NCBI RefSeq assembly: GCF_001570405.1
Contig: NZ_BBYM01000017.1
Coordinates: 248,001-312,000 of the forward strand
DNA length: 64,000 bases
From: Microtetraspora niveoalba
GTDB lineage: Bacteria > Actinomycetota > Actinomycetes > Streptosporangiales > Streptosporangiaceae
Reading direction: 5' to 3'
Shown here: piece by piece, positions 36,833 through 45,167 of the stretch
Layout of the letters: each line of letters starts with the position of its first letter
How positions within the stretch are numbered: position 1 is the first letter of the stretch
The notes under the pieces: generated by a model
Databases searched by the model: none
What the model was told of the DNA's origin: nothing
What the model saw: the letters and a program-made list of their open reading frames with translations, nothing else
Translations under genes and position numbers: made by a program

Positions 36833-38071
36833 ATGACCGTCAGGACCACCCCCCAAAGGACGAGCCAGGCCGGCCTCTTCGGGCTCCTGTTCGTCGCCAA
36901 CACCGCGATGTTCGCCGTCTACTTCGGGGTGGGCGGCCCGCTCGTGCAGACCGCCGTCGAAGCCGCCGACCCCGTCAACAAGGTGTCCAACGCCGGCATG
37001 GTCGCCGCGATCAGCGCGATCTTCGCCACCCTGTTCAACCCGATCGGCGGCGCGCTCTCCGACCGCACGCGCTCCCGGTTCGGCCGCCGCAACCCCTGGC
37101 TGCTCGGCGGCGCTCTGGGCGCCTTCGCCGCGCTGTGGTTCCTCGGCACGGCCGGCGGCGTCGTCGTGATCCTGGTTGCCTGGTCGATCGCCCAGGCGAT
37201 GATGAACCTCTTCCAGGCCGCGCTCACGGCCATAGTCCCCGACCGCGTGCCCAGGGAACTGCGTGGCACCGCCTCGGCCGTCGCCGGCATCGCCACCTCG
37301 GTCGCGGCCATCGTCGGCACCCAGATCGCGGCCGCGTACATTGGCTCGATCGCGGGCTACCTGCTGCTGGGCGCGGGCGTCGTCGCCTCGGCGGTGCTCC
37401 TGGTGCTGTTCAGCCGGGACCCCCGTCCCGGGGAGTACGAGATCGCGGTCAAGGAGCGCAGGAAGCCGCTCGCCGCGCTGGCGGACTTCGTGTCCGCCCT
37501 GAAGCACCGCGACTTCATGTGGGTGTTCGTCGGCCGCGCGCTGATGAACCTCAGCTATTTCATGGTGCTGATGTTCCAGCTCTACATCCTCCAGGACTAC
37601 ATCCCGCTCCCCCGGGGCGTGACAGCCGTCGGAGGCGTGGCGACCCTGACCATGGTCAACACGATCGCGTCCGTCATCGCCACCCTGATCGGCGGGCCGC
37701 TGGCCGACAAGCTGCAGCGCTACCGGATGTTCGTGTTCATCTCCAGCGCGGTCACCGGGCTGGCCACGCTGATCCTGCTGCTGTCGCCCACCTGGACCGG
37801 AATGATGATCTTCATGGCGGTCAACGGGGTGAGCTTCGGCGCCTACTACGCCGTCGACACCGCCCTGGTCACCCTCGTCCTGCCCAACCCGGAGAACGCC
37901 GCCAGGGACCTGGGGGTGCTCAACGTCGCCAATGCCGGGCCGCAGATGATCGCGCCGCTCGCCGCCGCGTTCTTCATCGGCCTGGGCGGCTACCCGACGC
38001 TTTTCATTGCGTCCGCCGCGGTGGCGATCGTGGGGGCTCTGACCGTGCTCCGCGTCAGGTCGGTGCGCTGA
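36833..38071 (+). CDS. MFS transporter, GPH/SLC45-like sugar transporter type
   Basis: A 412-residue membrane protein with 12 predicted transmembrane segments. The motif GALSDRTRSRFGRRNPWLLG after TM2 (D-R-x4-G-R-R) is typical of the glycoside-pentoside-hexuronide and SLC45-like sugar cation symporters. This fits a role in taking up the glycosides cleaved by the GH3 enzyme encoded 950 bp downstream, with a TetR gene in between. The start is ATG 36833; no strong ribosome-binding site is present. A 170-bp gap without clear hairpin separates its stop from the convergent TetR gene. Confidence 0.85.
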   Translation: MTVRTTPQRTSQAGLFGLLFVANTAMFAVYFGVGGPLVQTAVEAADPVNKVSNAGMVAAISAIFATLFNPIGGALSDRTRSRFGRRNPWLLGGALGAFAALWFLGTAGGVVVILVAWSIAQAMMNLFQAALTAIVPDRVPRELRGTASAVAGIATSVAAIVGTQIAAAYIGSIAGYLLLGAGVVASAVLLVLFSRDPRPGEYEIAVKERRKPLAALADFVSALKHRDFMWVFVGRALMNLSYFMVLMFQLYILQDYIPLPRGVTAVGGVATLTMVNTIASVIATLIGGPLADKLQRYRMFVFISSAVTGLATLILLLSPTWTGMMIFMAVNGVSFGAYYAVDTALVTLVLPNPENAARDLGVLNVANAGPQMIAPLAAAFFIGLGGYPTLFIASAAVAIVGALTVLRVRSVR

Positions 38072-38241
38072 GCCGTATCCGCCGGGATCGGGGCGACGAC
38101 CGCGGCGACGCCGTGTCGCTTCATCGTCGGCCCCAGGCCATCTCCGCCGAGGAGGGCAAAGTGCCTCTTCGTCGTACTCGCCGCAGCGGCTGCCGCCGCA
38201 CGGGCGAGGGTCCTCGCGGCGAGTGCGAGCCGCATGGAGTG

Positions 38242-38835
38242 CTATTCGGAGACCGATCGGCGGGCTCTCAGGAGGGAGAGGAAGGCGCGGAACAGCCCCG
38301 GCATGTCGATGTCGTCGGGGGCGAGCAGCCACTGGAGCTGGAGTCCGTCCATCACCGCGAACATCAGGGGCGCGGCCTGCTCGGGCGTGAGACCGGCGGG
38401 CAGCTCGTCGCCGAGCTCGGCGCGGATCACCTCGGCCATCCAGGCGCGGGAGGTTCCGTAGCGCTCCTTGAAGAAGTCCCTGGCCGGGTGGTCCTCCAGC
38501 ACGCTCTCCGCGGAGAGCACGGTGAAGGACTGCACGATGCCCCGGCGCTGCGCGTTGTACTCGACGAGGCCGGCCACGGTCTCCAGCGTGATCGCCCCGC
38601 CCTCTCCCGGCAGCACGAGTACGTCGAGGTTACGCTCGTCGCGCAGCCGCAGCACCTCGGCGAGCAGCCGGTCCTTGCTGGGGAAGTAGTGCAGCACTCC
38701 CTGCTGGCTGAGGCCCACCCGCTCGGCGATCGACGCGATCGACGCCCCCGTGTAGCCGCGTTCGGCGAACACGTCGAGCGCGGCCAGCAGGATCTCCTCC
38801 CGCCGGTTCTCGCGTGCCCCTCGGCGCCGCACCAT
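38242..38835 (-). CDS. TetR/AcrR family regulator
   Basis: A 197-residue TetR-family repressor with helix-turn-helix at residues 13-58 (ILLAALDVFAERGYTGASIA, ERVGLSQQGVLHYF) and a helical ligand domain. It diverges from the GH3 gene. A perfect TACCGA-CTAT-TCGGTA site lies 68 bp before its start and about 104 bp before the GH3 start, so it likely controls both, and perhaps the similar site before surE. The inducer would plausibly be a glycoside, by context. Confidence 0.9.
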   Translation of the reverse strand: MVRRRGARENRREEILLAALDVFAERGYTGASIASIAERVGLSQQGVLHYFPSKDRLLAEVLRLRDERNLDVLVLPGEGGAITLETVAGLVEYNAQRRGIVQSFTVLSAESVLEDHPARDFFKERYGTSRAWMAEVIRAELGDELPAGLTPEQAAPLMFAVMDGLQLQWLLAPDDIDMPGLFRAFLSLLRARRSVSE

Positions 38836-38902
38836 GGATCACTCCCTCTCGTCGCGCCGAGCCTAACGCGATCAGTGGGCATAACGATTGCATCTCGCAA
38901 CC

Positions 38903-38918
38903 TACCGACTATTCGGTA
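38903..38918. promoter_or_regulatory. Candidate TetR operator TACCGA-CTAT-TCGGTA
   Basis: A perfect inverted repeat with 6-base arms and a 4-base centre, in the divergent region between the TetR gene (start 38835) and the GH3 gene (start 39022). The half-sites are typical of actinobacterial TetR operators. Confidence 0.7.
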
Positions 38919-39021
38919 ATCGTGGGCATACTCCGGGGGAAGCGGATCACAGCGAGGTCGAGCAGATCGGCGTGATCGCGGGCAGAGTTCTGGTCACTCA
39001 CATCGAGGGGGTTCGCTGACC

Positions 39022-41415
39022 GTGTCGGCAACCGAGCGCGACGACGTCGTGGAAAAGGCACTGAGCAGACTCGACCTCGACACCAAGGCGCGCATTCTGG
39101 CCGGACAGGACATGTGGCGCCTGCCGGCGGCGCCCGACGCCGGCCTGGAGCCGATCATCATGTCGGACGGGCCGATCGGCGTACGGGGCGCCCGATGGAC
39201 AGCCGACGAGCCCTCCGTCGCCCTGCCCAGCCCGACCGCCCTCGCCGCGACCTGGGACGTGCGGCTGGCCCGGCGCGTCGGCGAGCTGCTGGCCCAGGAG
39301 GCCCGCCGGAAGGGCGTGCATGTGCTGCTGGCACCGACCGTCAACCTGCACCGCTCTCCCCTCGGCGGGCGCCACTTCGAGTGCTACTCCGAGGATCCGG
39401 TGCTGACCGGCGAGATCGCCGCCGCGTACGTCACCGGAGTCCAGGAGGGCGGCGTCGCCGCCACGGTGAAGCACTTCGTGGCCAACGACTCGGAGACCGA
39501 GAGGATGACCGCCGACGTCCTGGTCGGCGAACGCGCCCTGCGCGAGCTCTACCTGGCGCCCTTCGAGGCCGTGGTGAAGAAGGCGGGGCCGTTCGGCGTC
39601 ATGGCGGCCTACAACAGCGTCAACGGCCCCACCATGACGGAACACGACGAGCTGCTGAACGGGGTCCTGCGCGGCGAGTGGGGATTCGACGGCGTCGTCG
39701 TCTCCGACTGGACGGCCGCCCGCCACACAGTCCGCGCCGCGCTCGGCGGGCTCGACATCGCCATGCCCGGCCCCGCCACCGTGTACGGCCCGGCGCTCGC
39801 GGCGGCCGTACGCGCCGGCGAGCTGGACGAGGAGGTCGTGGACGAGCACGCGCGCCGGGTGCTCACCCTGGCCCGCCGGGTGGGCGCCCTGGAGGGCGCG
39901 GGCCCCGCCGACCCCGTGCCGCCCGTGGACGGGGAGGCGCTGGCCCGTGAGGTCGCGGCGGCGTCGTTCACGCTGCTGCGCAACGACGGCGTGCTGCCGT
40001 TCGGCCCGGACACGAGCGTGGCCCTCATCGGGGGAGCGGCGAAGGAGGCCCGGGTGATGGGCGGGGGCAGCGCCCAGGTCTTCCCCGCCCATGTCGTGTC
40101 GCCGTACGAGGGGCTCGCCGCCGCGGGAGTCCCGACGGCGTACGCCCGCGGCGCCGATCCGAGCGACCGGCTCAACCCCGCCCGGTTCCCGCTGCGCGCG
40201 GTCTGCCGAAGTGAGGACGGGCGGGTGCTGGCCGATCTCCCGCTGCCCGAGGGGACGATCCAGTGGCTCGGCGAGATGCCGGACGGCGTCGCCTTCGCGG
40301 ACCTGCGCGGCGTCGAGATCACCGGCACGTTCACCCCCGAGGTCGGAGGCGGCCACCGGTTCTCGATCGAGGGGGTCGGCCGCTTCCGGCTCGTCGTCGG
40401 CGGGCGGACCCGCTTCGATCAGGTGATCGCTCCTGAAGGAGACGACCCCGTCGCGATGTTCATGGCGCCGCCGCGCACCGTCGTCGATGTGGAGCTGGCC
40501 GCCGGCGAGCCGGTGGACGTGCGCCTCGAACACCCGGTGCCCCGGTCCGACCTGCTGTCCTTCCCCTTCGTCGGCGCCACGCTCGGTCACCGGGAGCCCT
40601 CGCTCGGCCCGGACGAGCTGATCGAGGAGGCCGTACGGGCCGCCGCGGCGGCGGACGTCGCCTTGGTCGTCGTGGCGACGACCAAGGAGGTGGAGAGCGA
40701 GGGCTTCGACCGCACGTCGCTGAAGCTGCCCGGCCGCCAGGACGAGCTGGTATCCCGGGTGGCCGCCGCCAACCCGCGGACCGTCGTCGTGGTCAACGCC
40801 GGCTCACCCGTGGAGATGCCGTGGCGGGACGAGGTCGCCGCCGTCCTGCTCACCTGGTTCCCCGGCCAGGAAGGCGGTCACGCTCTGGCCGACGTGCTGC
40901 TCGGCCGCGGCGAGCCGGGCGGCCGCCTGCCGACCACCTGGCCCGCGGCGCTGGCCGACTGCCCGGTCGTCGACGTCGCCCCGGTCGACGGCGTGCTGCG
41001 CTACGAGGAGGGCGTCTTCGTCGGCTACCGCGCCTGGGAGCGGTCCGGCAGGGCTCCCGCCTTCGGGTTCGGAGCCGGCCTCGGATACACGACCTGGCAC
41101 TACGAGTCCGCCGAGTACGCCGACGCGACGCTCACCGTGCGGGTGCGCAACACCGGCGGCCGCACCGGGCGCGAGGTGGTGCAGGTGTACCTGGCGCCCG
41201 CGGCGCCCGACGCGTCCCGGCCCGCGCGCTGGCTGGCCGGGTTCGCCGTCGCCGAGGCCGGCCCCGGCGAGACCGCCGAGGTGTCCGTGGAGATCCCGCG
41301 CCGCGCGGCAGAGGTCTGGAGCGCGGGCGGATGGCGCCTGGTCTCCGGGGACTACGTGCTCCAGACCGGGCATTCGCTCGACGACATCCGTCTCACCACC
41401 GCCCTGACCCTGTAG
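39022..41415 (+). CDS. Glycoside hydrolase family 3 beta-glucosidase
   Basis: A 797-residue GH3 enzyme. The first (beta/alpha)8 domain has IIMSDGPIGVRG, the substrate-binding KHFVANDSE and the nucleophile in GVVVSDWTA (Asp229). The second domain follows with TLLRNDGVLPFG. A PA14-like insert of about residues 395-500 and a C-terminal fibronectin-III-like domain (VRVRNTGGRTGREVVQVYL) complete it. There is no signal peptide, so it acts inside the cell on imported beta-glucosides or xylosides, consistent with the neighbouring MFS transporter. GTG 39022 is the start; a GAGGGGG stretch lies about nine bases upstream. It is controlled by the divergent TetR gene by context. Confidence 0.93.
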   Translation: MSATERDDVVEKALSRLDLDTKARILAGQDMWRLPAAPDAGLEPIIMSDGPIGVRGARWTADEPSVALPSPTALAATWDVRLARRVGELLAQEARRKGVHVLLAPTVNLHRSPLGGRHFECYSEDPVLTGEIAAAYVTGVQEGGVAATVKHFVANDSETERMTADVLVGERALRELYLAPFEAVVKKAGPFGVMAAYNSVNGPTMTEHDELLNGVLRGEWGFDGVVVSDWTAARHTVRAALGGLDIAMPGPATVYGPALAAAVRAGELDEEVVDEHARRVLTLARRVGALEGAGPADPVPPVDGEALAREVAAASFTLLRNDGVLPFGPDTSVALIGGAAKEARVMGGGSAQVFPAHVVSPYEGLAAAGVPTAYARGADPSDRLNPARFPLRAVCRSEDGRVLADLPLPEGTIQWLGEMPDGVAFADLRGVEITGTFTPEVGGGHRFSIEGVGRFRLVVGGRTRFDQVIAPEGDDPVAMFMAPPRTVVDVELAAGEPVDVRLEHPVPRSDLLSFPFVGATLGHREPSLGPDELIEEAVRAAAAADVALVVVATTKEVESEGFDRTSLKLPGRQDELVSRVAAANPRTVVVVNAGSPVEMPWRDEVAAVLLTWFPGQEGGHALADVLLGRGEPGGRLPTTWPAALADCPVVDVAPVDGVLRYEEGVFVGYRAWERSGRAPAFGFGAGLGYTTWHYESAEYADATLTVRVRNTGGRTGREVVQVYLAPAAPDASRPARWLAGFAVAEAGPGETAEVSVEIPRRAAEVWSAGGWRLVSGDYVLQTGHSLDDIRLTTALTL

Positions 41416-41457
41416 GGGAGCACGCAGGACGGGGGCGGGAGCCGAGGACGTCGAATG

Positions 41458-42774
41458 TCATTCATCCCTTTTGTGCATCGAGGCCGCGGTGCCGGGCTGT
41501 GGCACCGCGGCGAGCCGCACGACGAGACAGGCTCCCGCCCCGCGGTCGGTGACGGACACGGTTCCGCCGTGCAGGAGGGCGATCTCCCGCACGATCGCCA
41601 GCCCGAGCCCCGATCCGCCCGAGTCCCTCGTCCGCGCCCAGTCGAGTCGGGTGAAGCGCTCGAACACCGCCTGGCGATGCTCGGGAGGGATGCCCGGCCC
41701 GTCGTCGCGCACTTCGAGCAGTGCCACGCCGTCCTCGTTCGCGACGCGCACCTCGACGGTTGAGCGGGCATGCCGTACGGCGTTGTCGACCAGGTTGGTG
41801 ACCAGACGGGCCAGGTGGGCGCGGGAGCCGTTGACCACGACATCGGGCTCGACGGCCAGGCGGACCCCGACCTCCGGGCGGGGGCGTGGGCGCAGGGACT
41901 CCTCGGCGGCCACCTGCCCGAGGTCGACCTCGTCGTCGCGGGGAGGTTCGCCCGCGTCCAGCCGGGCCAGCAGGAGCAGGTCGGCCGCGAGCGACTGCAA
42001 CCGCTCAACGTCGGCGAGCGCCTCGGCCGGCTCCGATCGGGCGGCCAGCTCCAGGCGGGTGCGCAGCGTCGCGATCGGGCTGCGTAGTTCGTGAGCCGCA
42101 TCCGCGACGAACCGTTTGTGCTGCTCGACGGCGTTCTCCAGCCGATCCAGGGTGGCGTTGACCGTCCGGGCGAGCGCCGCGATCTCGTCCCGCGTGCTCG
42201 GCACCGGGACCCGCTGGTGCAGATCGCGGGCGGTGATGTCGGCCAGCTTCGCCTGGATCCCGGATACCGGGACCAGCGCTCTGCCCATGACGTACCACGT
42301 CATCCCGGCGACGAGCAGGAGCAACGCGGGGACTCCGAAGATCAGCAGGCGGTTCAGGGTTCGCAGGGCGTTCTCCGCCGGTTCCAGCGAGCTGCGCGCG
42401 GTGACCGTCAGGACGTCGTCGCCGGTCGTGGCGGCCGCGCTGGCCACCACGTAGCCCGCCGTGTCCCAGCCCGTCTGCGATGGTTCGGTCGAGTGGCTGA
42501 CCCGAAGGTCGGGGTCCTCGGCGATCGCCGCGCCGGGTCGTTCGGTCGCGGGCGTCGCGGGGCTCACGGTGGCCGCCGGAGAGACCGCGGACAGGGCGTC
42601 GGCCACTGTCGCGGCTCGCCGCGCGGCGTCCTGTTGTGCGCTCTGCCGGAGGTTGCCGTGCAGCACCGTCCTCAGTACGGCCGAGGCCCCGCCGAGAGCG
42701 ACGGCCACGATGAGGGTGGCCGCGATGGTGGCGCGCAGGCGTACCGACCAGCGCGCGGGCAGGTGGACCCGCAT
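41458..42774 (-). CDS. Sensor histidine kinase (OmpR-type two-component system)
   Basis: A 438-residue membrane sensor kinase. Transmembrane helices at about residues 15-37 and 143-163 frame an extracellular sensor of about 105 residues. A HAMP domain follows (about 164-220), then the H-box FVADAAHELRSPIATLR (His228), N-box NLVDNAVRHA, and G-boxes DDGPGI and GGSGLGLAIVREI. The start overlaps the stop of the response-regulator gene by one base (TGATG), so the pair is coupled. The stimulus is unknown; cell-envelope stress or cations are common for this type. The stop lies 43 bp from that of the convergent GH3 gene. Confidence 0.94.
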   Translation of the reverse strand: MRVHLPARWSVRLRATIAATLIVAVALGGASAVLRTVLHGNLRQSAQQDAARRAATVADALSAVSPAATVSPATPATERPGAAIAEDPDLRVSHSTEPSQTGWDTAGYVVASAAATTGDDVLTVTARSSLEPAENALRTLNRLLIFGVPALLLLVAGMTWYVMGRALVPVSGIQAKLADITARDLHQRVPVPSTRDEIAALARTVNATLDRLENAVEQHKRFVADAAHELRSPIATLRTRLELAARSEPAEALADVERLQSLAADLLLLARLDAGEPPRDDEVDLGQVAAEESLRPRPRPEVGVRLAVEPDVVVNGSRAHLARLVTNLVDNAVRHARSTVEVRVANEDGVALLEVRDDGPGIPPEHRQAVFERFTRLDWARTRDSGGSGLGLAIVREIALLHGGTVSVTDRGAGACLVVRLAAVPQPGTAASMHKRDE

Positions 42775-43448
42775 CAGAGCCGCCCGTCCAGCCGGTAGCC
42801 GGCACCGCGCACGGTCACCAGGGACGAGCGGCCGAAGGGAGCGTCGATCTTCCGTCGCAGCGCGCTGATGTAGACCTCGACGATGCTGGGATCGCCCGCA
42901 TATGTGAAGTCCCAGGCCTGTTCGAGCAGCTCCGCCTTGGAGACCACCTCGCCGGCTCGCCGGGCGAGGCCGTGCAGTACGGCGAACTCCTTGGGCGTGA
43001 GCGCGATCTCGGTGCCGCCGCGACGGCACTTCATCCCGGCCGGATCGATCACGAGGTCGCCGACCGTGAGCGCGACAGGCCGCTCCCTGCCGCCCCGCCG
43101 TACGAGCGCGCGCAGCCGGGCGAGCAGCACCACGTAGGAGAACGGCTTGGACAGGAAGTCGTCCGCTCCCGTGTCGAGCGCCTCGGCCTCGTCGTACTCG
43201 CCGTCCTTGGCCGTCAGCATCATGATCGGTGTCCAGTTCCCGGCCTCGCGCAGGCGGCGGCAGACGGCGTACCCGTTCATGCGCGGCAGCATGACGTCGA
43301 GAACGATCGCGTCGTAGGTGTTCTCGGTGGCGAGCCACAGGCCTTCGGTGCCGTCGAGCGCGATGTCGACGGCGAAGCCCTCGCTGGCCAGACCGCTCTT
43401 CACGAGTTCGGCCAGCCGCCGCTCGTCCTCCACCAACAGCACACGCAT
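42774..43448 (-). CDS. OmpR/PhoB-family response regulator
   Basis: A 224-residue regulator. The receiver domain has the acidic pair E7/D8, phospho-acceptor Asp51 (IVLDVML), Thr79 and Lys101. The winged-helix effector domain covers about residues 125-224 (LTPKEFAVLHGLARRAGEVV, VEVYISALRRKID, RGAGYRL). The start codon is adjacent to a cluster of CCTGAAG repeats with 11-bp spacing that form a long inverted repeat at 43468-43523. This arrangement is typical of OmpR/PhoB-type binding sites, so autoregulation and control of the divergent small secreted protein are likely. Confidence 0.94.
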   Translation of the reverse strand: MRVLLVEDERRLAELVKSGLASEGFAVDIALDGTEGLWLATENTYDAIVLDVMLPRMNGYAVCRRLREAGNWTPIMMLTAKDGEYDEAEALDTGADDFLSKPFSYVVLLARLRALVRRGGRERPVALTVGDLVIDPAGMKCRRGGTEIALTPKEFAVLHGLARRAGEVVSKAELLEQAWDFTYAGDPSIVEVYISALRRKIDAPFGRSSLVTVRGAGYRLDGRL

Positions 43449-43467
43449 GCCTGAAGCATGTACGAGT

Positions 43468-43523
43468 CCACCTGAAGCGAACCTGAAGACCCCTTCGGCC
43501 GGCTTCAGCTTCGCTTCAGGTGG
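43468..43523. promoter_or_regulatory. Long inverted repeat of CTGAAG boxes (candidate response-regulator site)
   Basis: Arms of 21 bp (43468-43488 and 43503-43523) with one mismatch and a 14-bp centre. Each arm holds two CTGAAG boxes spaced by 11 bp (43471 and 43482; on the other strand 43503 and 43514), and another CCTGAAG stands at 43450. Direct repeats with an 11-bp period suit dimers of OmpR/PhoB-type regulators. The region separates the response-regulator gene from the divergent secreted protein gene. Confidence 0.75.
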
Positions 43524-43590
43524 CGGCTGACAGCATCCTCCCGTCCGATACGGGTCGATCCCGACGGATCGACGACCAAAGGAGATGTCA

Positions 43591-43950
43591 ATGCTCAGCA
43601 AGCGCGCACGGCTGGCGCTTTCGGCCGGTGTCCTCGGCGTGGCGCTCACCACCACGCTCGCCGCCGCGGCCAGCGCCGACGAGGCCCCGCGGCCCGCGCC
43701 GGTCGTATGCGAGAACGCCGACGTCACGGTGACGGAGAAGGACGGCAAGCTCGTCGGCATCGTGGATGGCAAGGAGGTGGAGGCCACGGCCGCCGCCGTG
43801 GTCACGCCCGCGAAGTCGGTGCCCGCGACGTCCGGAGCGGCGGACAGCGGAACCGGCGCGGGGGACGCCTCTGCCGCCGCCTCGGTGGCGGTAGCGGCGG
43901 CCGTGTCCACGCCCGCCCGCACCTGCGTCTCCAGCGCCGCTACCGAGTAG
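43591..43950 (+). CDS. Small secreted protein of unknown function
   Basis: A 119-residue protein with a clear Sec signal peptide (residues 1-29, LALSAGVLGVALTTTLAAAA then SADE). The mature part is short and Ala/Thr/Ser/Val-rich, with a central VTVTEKDGKLVGIVDGKEVE and two cysteines (in VVCENA and RTCVSS) that could form one disulfide bond. The start ATG 43591 follows AAAGGAG with six bases spacing; an ATG at 43585 lies inside that site and is rejected. It diverges from the two-component genes behind the CTGAAG inverted repeat and is probably their output. No family recognised. Confidence 0.82.
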   Translation: MLSKRARLALSAGVLGVALTTTLAAAASADEAPRPAPVVCENADVTVTEKDGKLVGIVDGKEVEATAAAVVTPAKSVPATSGAADSGTGAGDASAAASVAVAAAVSTPARTCVSSAATE

Positions 43951-43956
43951 GCGCCC

Positions 43957-43993
43957 GCGCATGGCCGTACCGGCTTCCGGTACGGCCATGCGC
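43957..43993. terminator. Bidirectional hairpin terminator
   Basis: A perfect 17-bp stem (43957-43973 with 43977-43993) and a 3-base loop, between the stops of the small secreted protein (43950, plus) and the BASS transporter (44043, minus). No T-run follows, but the position between convergent stops suits a terminator. Confidence 0.8.
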
Positions 43994-44042
43994 CCGCCGG
44001 TTGGGACAGGTGAGGCGGCATCCGGCCGACGGGGCGCGTGCT

Positions 44043-44912
44043 TCACGTAGTGCCGCGGCCACGCCCGCGGGTGAGCAGCGCGGCGATCGGTATGGCCGCC
44101 GCCAGGCCGCTGAGCAGCACCGCGGCAAGCGCTCCCAGGACGGCCGGATCGTTGCCGAAGGCGATGCCGGCGGCAGCCAGCGCGGGCCCCGCGTTACGCA
44201 CCGCCGTGACGCCTCCCATGGTGGTGCGGCGTACCGGAGATCCGGTGGCCAGCACTGTGCCGACGGCGAACGCGACGACGGACAGGACGAACCCCGCCAG
44301 CAAGGTGCGTGAGCCGAGGAGCCCGACGACGTCATGCCAATTGCCCGCCAGCATGCCCGCCAGCACGATCACGAACGTCACGTTCGACACCTTGACCGCC
44401 ACGGGGTGCCACGATCGCGCTGTGGGCGGCGCGTAGCGACGCAGTATCAGCCCGATGGCGAACGGTACGAGCTGCAGGATGGCCACGGTCCGCACCAGCG
44501 CGGCGACGTCGATGGAGACATTCGCGCCGGCATGGGCCGCCGAGAGGATGCCGTTGCTCGTCAGGCCGAAGGTGATGCTGCCTGCGGCGGCGAGCAGCAC
44601 CTGCATCGCCGCGCCCGCGACCACGTCTCCGGTTTGCACCATGGCGAGCTTCGCCCCGAACGGCCCGCCCGGTGACGACGCGACCAGGACCAGCGCCGTG
44701 AAAGCCGCCGCGGGCAGACCGAACAGAGCGGCGATGCCCCAGCCCAGCAGCGGGACGATCACCAGGTTGGCCGTCAGCGCCAGCAGGAGCAGTGGGAGGT
44801 CGGCGAGGACGGCACGCAACGCCGCCGGCGTGGCTCCGAGACCGGCGGCGAACATGGTGGTCGCGATGAAGATCACCGTGACCGCGTTGAGGAGCAGATG
44901 CAGCGTGTCCAT
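44043..44912 (-). CDS. Bile acid:sodium symporter (BASS) family transporter
   Basis: A 289-residue membrane protein with about nine or ten transmembrane helices. The BASS-type crossover motifs are visible as LVASSPGGPFGAKLA and VRNAGPALAAAGIAFG, where polar residues break the helices to bind sodium. Family members carry bile acids, pantoate, pyruvate and other organic anions; the substrate here is unknown. I chose ATG 44912 (MDTLHLLLNAVTVIFIATTM) because the upstream in-frame stretch is not membrane-like. It converges with the secreted protein gene across a hairpin. Confidence 0.85.
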   Translation of the reverse strand: MDTLHLLLNAVTVIFIATTMFAAGLGATPAALRAVLADLPLLLLALTANLVIVPLLGWGIAALFGLPAAAFTALVLVASSPGGPFGAKLAMVQTGDVVAGAAMQVLLAAAGSITFGLTSNGILSAAHAGANVSIDVAALVRTVAILQLVPFAIGLILRRYAPPTARSWHPVAVKVSNVTFVIVLAGMLAGNWHDVVGLLGSRTLLAGFVLSVVAFAVGTVLATGSPVRRTTMGGVTAVRNAGPALAAAGIAFGNDPAVLGALAAVLLSGLAAAIPIAALLTRGRGRGTT

Positions 44913-45041
44913 GAGGTCCGTCCACCCTGGTGATGACGGTGCCCGGCGATGCCGGCCGCCCATCGGTCGTGTCTGACAAGTCGAGCCCTACCGCGCACGA
45001 CCCGGCCGGCGAGACCTCCTCAGGCTCGACGTCTCCACGGG

Positions 45042-45086
45042 CCGAGAAGCCGCTCGGCGGGAAGCTCCGCCCGAGCGGCTTCTCGG
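45042..45086. terminator. Strong hairpin downstream of the Dyp operon
   Basis: Sixteen perfectly paired bases (45042-45057 with 45071-45086) plus a further GGCGG/CCGCC pairing towards the loop. It lies 82 bp beyond the Dyp peroxidase stop (minus strand) and before the next minus-strand gene, so it likely ends the Dyp operon transcript. No T-run. Confidence 0.7.
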
Positions 45087-45167
45087 TCCGGCGATGCCTC
45101 CGTCTGGATCCGTAGCACGAGGCGGCATTCGCCGGGACGCTCCCTGACGCGGCTCGGCGCCGCGACC

